Source: Clostridium sp. (GTDB taxonomy: Bacteria; Bacillota; Clostridia; Lachnospirales; Lachnospiraceae). Taken from it: a stretch of DNA of 18,295 bases. The stretch is taken from positions 1 to 18,295 of the forward strand of contig JAMPFS010000052.1 of the NCBI GenBank assembly GCA_023664325.1. The letters are read 5' to 3'. The notes beneath the pieces were generated by a model. The model was not told where the DNA came from. It saw only the letters and a list, made by a program, of their open reading frames with translations, and made no database searches. A program made the translations under genes and the position numbers. Position 1 is the stretch's first letter; each line of letters opens with the position of its first letter. Positions 14,711 through 18,295 of this stretch are shown here, one piece after another.

Positions 14711-15646
14711 CTATTTAAGAACCGCCTGCACAATACTTTCATAGTCCGAAATCCGCTTCGCCTTGCGGATTTTTTTGAGCAGGGAATCTGCTGCGTGAAC
14801 ATACTGCCCCATATAACCCCATAGCTCTTTCATTTTAAACAGCACGGGCTGGTCGCCGGACATGTAGCTTCGGTAGCCGGCAAGGATTTCATCATGAAAT
14901 GCCTGGAAGGTAGAACGTTTTTTGGCAGAAGGCAGAGCCCATTTTTCATTGCCGAGAATCTGAAAAAGTTCAGGGTTTGCCAGTACGCCTCGTCCCAGCA
15001 TGACCGCTTTGGTATCGGGAACGCTGTGGAGCAGGTTCTGATAACTTTTGGAAGAGATGATATCCCCATTGTAGCAAAGGGCAATCCGGCTGTCCTTCAA
15101 TGTGTCTGCTGCCAGCGCAAACGCTTCCACATGCGGCGTTCCCTTATAAAACTCTTTCTGATACCGCGGATGGATAATCAGCTCCCGGATCGGATATTTC
15201 CGGTAAATGGCGAGGAGGTCTTCCCATTCGTATTCGGAGTCTATGCCGATTCTGGTCTTGATGGAGATGTCCAAAGGACATTTCGCAAATATTTCCTCTA
15301 AAAAATGATTCAGCTCATCCGGTACAGCTAAAAAACCGGCACCCCGCTTTTTGGCGGTTACCGTTGCGGAAGGGCAGCCGAGGTTGAGGTTTACTTCCTG
15401 ATAGCCGTAGTCCTGAAGTGCTTTGGCAATGGTTAAAAAGGTTTCTGCCTGATTGGTGAGAATCTGGGGAACCACCTGCATATTCCGGTTGTTTTCCGGC
15501 AGAATATCACGGATTTCTTTGCTGCTTAACACCCTATTGGATAAAAACGGTGTGTAATAGCGGTCAGCGCCACCGTAGTAATGGTGCAGTGCATTCCGGT
15601 ATATGTAAGTTGTGATTCCCTCCATGGGCGCCAGATAAAATTTCAT
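14711..15646 (-). CDS. dus: tRNA-dihydrouridine synthase
   Basis: A 311-residue flavoenzyme of the Dus family, which uses NADPH and FMN to reduce uridine to dihydrouridine in the D-loop of tRNA. It begins with the FMN-binding strand MKFYLAPMEGIT, has QILTNQAETF and VNLNLGCPSATVTAKKRGAG with catalytic C91, then ISIKTRIGID, the phosphate-binding RELIIHPR, LCYNGDI and VMLGRGVLANPELF. The C-terminal helical domain (about 235-311) is the tRNA-binding part. Length is usual for a single-domain bacterial member. AGAAAGG precedes the ATG. It stands alone, divergent from the exonuclease gene. Which uridine positions it modifies cannot be decided from the sequence. Confidence 0.93.
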   Translation of the reverse strand: MKFYLAPMEGITTYIYRNALHHYYGGADRYYTPFLSNRVLSSKEIRDILPENNRNMQVVPQILTNQAETFLTIAKALQDYGYQEVNLNLGCPSATVTAKKRGAGFLAVPDELNHFLEEIFAKCPLDISIKTRIGIDSEYEWEDLLAIYRKYPIRELIIHPRYQKEFYKGTPHVEAFALAADTLKDSRIALCYNGDIISSKSYQNLLHSVPDTKAVMLGRGVLANPELFQILGNEKWALPSAKKRSTFQAFHDEILAGYRSYMSGDQPVLFKMKELWGYMGQYVHAADSLLKKIRKAKRISDYESIVQAVLK

Positions 15647-15769
15647 GTGATAGCCTTTCTGTGGTAAATGGATTTGCAGGGCAGAAGTTCATTTTGCCTT
15701 TGTCTGCATCATGCTTTCCGAACAAAAAACGAGCAAGCCGCCGTACGGTCGAAAACCGCATTTCTTTAT

Positions 15770-15798
15770 AAACTAAAGGTACATGGCAGTTTTGTCAA
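15770..15798 (-). promoter_or_regulatory. Putative promoter of dus
   Basis: A perfect TTGACA on the minus strand (15798-15793) is followed after 17 bases by TAGTTT (15775-15770), a poor -10. Transcription would start near 15763, about 117 bases before the dus start. The better TATAAA nearby is 22 bases away, too far for this -35, so the exact -10 is unclear. Confidence 0.35.
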
Positions 15799-15811
15799 GT
15801 GCCTAAAATTT

Positions 15812-15880
15812 ATTCACACAGCCCATTTCAATCTCGTGTGAAATATAGTATAATAGGAACACTTCATGGGCATTCACACA
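15812..15880 (+). promoter_or_regulatory. Triple TTCACAC operator around the exonuclease promoter
   Basis: TTCACAC occurs at 15813-15819, inverted as GTGTGAA at 15836-15842, and again directly at 15873-15879. The 9-mer ATTCACACA is repeated exactly 60 bp apart (15812-15820 and 15872-15880). The inverted pair surrounds the -35 region and the third copy lies about 12 bases after the transcription start. This is the layout of a repressor operator. The cognate regulator is not encoded in an obvious way in the window. Confidence 0.5.
15826..15854 (+). promoter_or_regulatory. Promoter of the exonuclease gene
   Basis: A perfect -10 TATAAT (15849-15854) lies 17 bases after a weak -35 TTTCAA (15826-15831). 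Transcription would start near 15861, giving a 75-base leader. The weak -35 lies inside the TTCACAC inverted repeat, consistent with a controlled promoter. Confidence 0.55.
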
Positions 15881-15935
15881 ATATACATATCACAAAGGAA
15901 ACGGACAAAAAACAGATAAAATAAAGAGGTAATAT

Positions 15936-16607
15936 ATGTTAGGAAACAAACGAGGAAAGCTTCTAAGGAATTATGTGGAGGATTATACGGTATTTGATTT
16001 GGAGACAACGGGAATCCACCCGGATTATGATGCCATTATTGAAATCTCGGCGGTAAAGGTGGCTGGCGGAGCCGTCGTGGACACGTTCAGCAGTCTGGTG
16101 AATCCGGGAAGACCGATACCATATGGAGCGACCAGGGTAAATGGCATCACGGATGAAATGGTGGCAAATGAGCCTGCTTTGGATGTGGTCTTTCCGAAAT
16201 TTCTGCAATTTATTGGCGGGGATATCTTAGTCGGGCATAACATTCATTCCTTTGATATGAAATTTATATGGAAGGCGGCAGAGTCGCTGTTTGGACAGAC
16301 GGTTGGCAACGATTACATCGATACACTTTCTATGGCAAGGAAATGTCTGCCTGCACTATCGCATCATAAGCTCGTGGATATAGCGGCGCATTATCAAATC
16401 AGCACGGAGGGAGCGCACCGGGCATTAAATGACTGCATGATGAACCAGCAGTGTTTTGAGCGTATGGCGAAAGAAAATGTTCAACGGGACGAAAAGGAGA
16501 AGATTTGTCCGAGATGCGGAAGTGAGCTGCGGCGCAGAAGCGGAAGATATGGGGAATTTTTTGGCTGCAGCAGTTTTCCGGCATGCCGGTATACGGAGAA
16601 CTGCTGA
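15936..16607 (+). CDS. DEDDh 3'-5' exonuclease fused to topoisomerase-type zinc ribbon
   Basis: A 223-residue protein. Residues 15-178 are a DnaQ/PolC-epsilon-like exonuclease with the full DEDDh set: D21 and E23 in FDLETTG, D107 in HNIHSFDMKF, H161 and D166 in HRALNDC. The C-terminal part (about 189-223) is a four-cysteine zinc ribbon of the topoisomerase I type (C191, C194, C211, C217) that would bind DNA. It would remove nucleotides from 3' ends of DNA or RNA, perhaps in repair. AAAGAGGT (15923-15930) sits five bases before the ATG. It is transcribed from an operator-flanked promoter and is followed after 38 bases by a VOC gene. The exonuclease family is clear; the exact substrate is not. 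Confidence 0.88.
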   Translation: MLGNKRGKLLRNYVEDYTVFDLETTGIHPDYDAIIEISAVKVAGGAVVDTFSSLVNPGRPIPYGATRVNGITDEMVANEPALDVVFPKFLQFIGGDILVGHNIHSFDMKFIWKAAESLFGQTVGNDYIDTLSMARKCLPALSHHKLVDIAAHYQISTEGAHRALNDCMMNQQCFERMAKENVQRDEKEKICPRCGSELRRRSGRYGEFFGCSSFPACRYTENC

Positions 16608-16645
16608 AAGGAAATTGCGGCAGTAGGAGTTAAGGAGGGGAAAAG

Positions 16646-17080
16646 ATGGAATTCGTAAGTACATATATTGAGACAGAAGATTTTAATAAATCAATTGATT
16701 TTTATAAAAAGGTATTACAAATAGAACCAATTATATTTTGTGAAAACAGATGGGTTGAATTTCAAGCAGGAAATAAGCTTGCACTTTACAATAAAAAGTT
16801 TGATGAGCAAAAAATAAATGGTAATGATCCACTTGATGATCATTACAATAAAGCATATATTGATGATTTTTATTCAGGGAAATCGGATAGAAAGAATAAT
16901 ATCGTTACCTTTAATTTTTATACTGAAAATTTGAAGAAGGAATATGAAAGGATAAAAGGATTAAAGATATGTGATTTATCAGAAATTAAATATGTTAATA
17001 TTGCAGAGCCATATTATTATTTCAATATGTGTGATCCGGATGGTAATATATTGGAGATTTGTAGTGACAGGTATGAATAA
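16646..17080 (+). CDS. VOC (glyoxalase/bleomycin resistance) family protein
   Basis: A 144-residue protein with the paired beta-alpha-beta-beta-beta modules of the vicinal oxygen chelate fold: FVSTYIETEDFNKSIDFYKK at the start, and the second module ending in YYYFNMCDPDGNILEICSD, where E137 is the usual last metal ligand. The first ligand, normally a histidine near residue 5-7, is absent, so it may bind a ligand rather than act as a metal enzyme. AAGGAGGGG lies close upstream of the ATG. The gene is clearly more AT-rich than its neighbours, with runs of AAA, TTT and ATA codons, suggesting a recent arrival by transfer. It may be cotranscribed with the exonuclease. Confidence 0.82.
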   Translation: MEFVSTYIETEDFNKSIDFYKKVLQIEPIIFCENRWVEFQAGNKLALYNKKFDEQKINGNDPLDDHYNKAYIDDFYSGKSDRKNNIVTFNFYTENLKKEYERIKGLKICDLSEIKYVNIAEPYYYFNMCDPDGNILEICSDRYE

Positions 17081-17146
17081 ACAAGCGCAAAAAGAGGCTT
17101 ATAATTTATCTATTATAATAGTAAAACAGATAAGGATGGTGATAAA

Positions 17147-18046
17147 ATGATAAAACTGGTAAAAGGTGATATTACGAAGATTGATAATGTAGATGCCATT
17201 GTCAATGCCGCAAATAGTAGTCTGCTTGGCGGAGGGGGTGTTGATGGCGCCATTCACAGGGCGGCGGGCCCGAAGCTTCTTTTTGAGTGCTCTTTGTTAG
17301 GCGGATGCAAGACAGGGTGTGCAAAGCTTACAAAAGCATATAACCTTCCCTGTCAATATATTATTCATACTGTAGGCCCGGTGTGGAATGGAGGCAGTAA
17401 GGGAGAAGATGAATTGCTGGCAGCTTGTTATAAAAATTCTTTGAAACTGGCACAGGAAAATCATATCAAAAGGATTGCTTTTCCATCCATATCTACCGGT
17501 ATTTATGCATTTCCTGTGGAAAGAGCAGCCAATATAGCCGTCCGCGCAGTCAACGCATTTTTAGAAGAGAATCCGGGTTCCTTTGAGCTGGTAATGTGGG
17601 TATTGTTTGATGGGAACACAGAAGCCGCATATCAGAAAGCGGTTTCCTCCTATGGGAAGCAGACAGAGCGGGTTGAAACACTGGCTCCTTTTTTTAAGAG
17701 CATTGTGGATCAGGATACAAGCGCTGTGGTGATATGCAATCTCTCACATGAGATTATTTATATGAATCCGGTAGCGGTGCAGCGCTATGAAAAACGTGGC
17801 GGCGCGAAGCTGATCGGACAGAATCTGCTTGACTGCCATAACCGGGAATCCGGGGAAAAGATTGAGCAGATTGTCAGATGGTTTGCGGCATCCGAAGAAA
17901 ATAATATGGTCTACACCTTTCATAATGAAAAAGAGAACAAGGATGTTTATATGGTTGCCTTGCGGGATGGGGAGCAGTTAATCGGCTATTACGAGAAGCA
18001 TGCATACCGGAACCCGGAGACGATGAAGCGGTACGATTTGGGGTAG
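17147..18046 (+). CDS. Macro domain-PAS domain fusion protein
   Basis: A 299-residue protein. Residues 1-168 form a macro domain of the YmdB/O-acetyl-ADP-ribose deacetylase type: GDIT (7-10), VNAANSSLLGGGGVDGAIH (19-37) with the catalytic asparagine and glycine loop, and STGIYAFP (116-123) over the phosphates. Such domains bind or hydrolyse ADP-ribose derivatives. After a short linker, residues about 178-285 form a PAS-like domain with FFKSIVDQDTSAVVICNLS, IIYMNPVAVQRY, LLDCHN and VYMVALRD, a type normally found as a small separate sensor protein. The start is set by GGTG near 17138-17141. Upstream are two TATAAT boxes (17100-17105 and 17114-17119) without a good -35. The combination suggests ADP-ribose turnover tied to a small-molecule or redox sensor (inference). 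Confidence 0.88.
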   Translation: MIKLVKGDITKIDNVDAIVNAANSSLLGGGGVDGAIHRAAGPKLLFECSLLGGCKTGCAKLTKAYNLPCQYIIHTVGPVWNGGSKGEDELLAACYKNSLKLAQENHIKRIAFPSISTGIYAFPVERAANIAVRAVNAFLEENPGSFELVMWVLFDGNTEAAYQKAVSSYGKQTERVETLAPFFKSIVDQDTSAVVICNLSHEIIYMNPVAVQRYEKRGGAKLIGQNLLDCHNRESGEKIEQIVRWFAASEENNMVYTFHNEKENKDVYMVALRDGEQLIGYYEKHAYRNPETMKRYDLG

Positions 18047-18097
18047 GGCGGATGCCCGGCAGGGAAGAAATATCCATACAGGAATGAAAATACAATT

Positions 18098-18205
18098 ATG
18101 AGTTATGAAGCGAATCTTATTTTATGGAATGGGAAATGCTTAATGGGGAAGTTATCTGCACTCAAGTGGGTATTGGGTGATGAATGGGATATGCTGGATA
18201 CATAG
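18098..18205 (+). CDS. Small ORF or gene remnant, 35 residues
   Basis: A 35-codon ORF rich in tryptophan and leucine, ending with LGDEWDML before the final residues. It is in the same frame as the macro-PAS gene, whose TAG stop lies 18 codons upstream with no other stop between, so it might be the tail of a formerly longer protein or an independent small protein. The ribosome site is weak (AGGAA about 13 bases upstream). It sits 20 bases before the next gene. I do not recognise it. Confidence 0.35.
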   Translation: MSYEANLILWNGKCLMGKLSALKWVLGDEWDMLDT

Positions 18206-18225
18206 AAACAAAAAGAGGTGATTTT

Positions 18226-18295
18226 ATGTCAATTACATCCATAGAATATTTGCAAAGCCTTGTACGGGAACTTGTAAAACTACCGACCGAAACGG
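18226..18295 (+). CDS. N-terminus of probable AlbA_2/Schlafen-type ATP-binding protein (cut by window end)
   Basis: AAAGAGGTG (18212-18220) precedes an ATG that opens a frame running off the window. The 23 readable residues include EYLQSLVRELVKLPTET, which closely resembles the beginning of AlbA_2 (AAA_4, Schlafen-like) proteins, where this is normally followed by a WVEFK-type strand. Those proteins are often transcription regulators or parts of defence systems. Only the first residues are available, so the family call is tentative. Confidence 0.55.
   Translation, partial: MSITSIEYLQSLVRELVKLPTET

Noticed and set aside
14894..15301. Plus-strand frame of 135 codons opposite dus
   Set aside because: Antisense to a clear Dus enzyme with all motifs; no sign of coding on the plus strand.
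15564..15761. Minus-strand frame of 65 codons overlapping the start of dus
   Set aside because: It covers the dus leader and the dus N-terminus in another frame, without a ribosome site.
17100..17119. Two TATAAT boxes before the macro-PAS gene as a promoter
   Set aside because: No -35 element or extended -10 TG is found at a correct distance; the stretch is AT-rich and may match by chance. Kept only as a remark in the gene entry.

Overview
The window looks like a chromosomal segment of a Firmicute in the class Clostridia, most likely a Lachnospiraceae-type gut bacterium. The reasons are moderate GC, strong AAAGGAGG-type ribosome binding sites, several TTG starts, an AgrC/AgrA-type two-component pair, a lipoprotein-rich ECF sigma operon and the overall style of the proteins. 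This assignment is inferred from protein character and codon style; no rRNA or tRNA gene is present to confirm it.

Region by region: (1) 1-1000 is AT-rich and holds a sigma-A promoter, a compact structured leader RNA ending in a hairpin plus six T, and a DUF3800 protein; the promoter-RNA-terminator-gene order resembles a type III toxin-antitoxin locus and the DUF3800-associated RNA motifs. (2) 1000-5253 is a three-gene plus-strand signalling operon: a GHKL (AgrC-like) sensor kinase, a LytTR response regulator and a dCache chemoreceptor. Two direct repeats exactly 21 bp apart lie just upstream of its -35 box, as expected for a LytTR operator. (3) 5341-7780 on the minus strand carries a small orphan protein and a membrane-bound GGDEF-EAL protein with a degenerate GGDEF and an intact EAL phosphodiesterase. 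(4) 8013-10066 on the plus strand carries an eight-codon in-frame leader ORF, a helical-repeat protein and a SAM methyltransferase. (5) 10099-13608 on the minus strand is an ECF sigma factor, a single-pass membrane protein (probable anti-sigma) and a large transglutaminase-like lipoprotein. An intergenic multi-hairpin repeat lies in its leader, and a second acidic lipoprotein is encoded upstream. (6) 14711-15646 encodes a tRNA-dihydrouridine synthase (minus). (7) 15812-18295 on the plus strand holds an operator-flanked promoter, a DEDDh exonuclease fused to a topoisomerase-type zinc ribbon, an AT-rich VOC protein, a macro domain-PAS fusion, a 35-codon ORF, and the start of a probable AlbA_2/Schlafen-type ATP-binding protein cut by the window edge.

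Functionally the window is dominated by sensing: peptide- or ligand-type two-component signalling, chemotaxis, c-di-GMP breakdown, envelope-stress-type sigma regulation and ADP-ribose/PAS sensing. The most interesting candidates are the DUF3800 RNA-protein module, the LytTR-controlled chemoreceptor operon, the ECF sigma-transglutaminase lipoprotein operon and the macro-PAS fusion. No CRISPR array, insertion sequence, rRNA or tRNA was seen.
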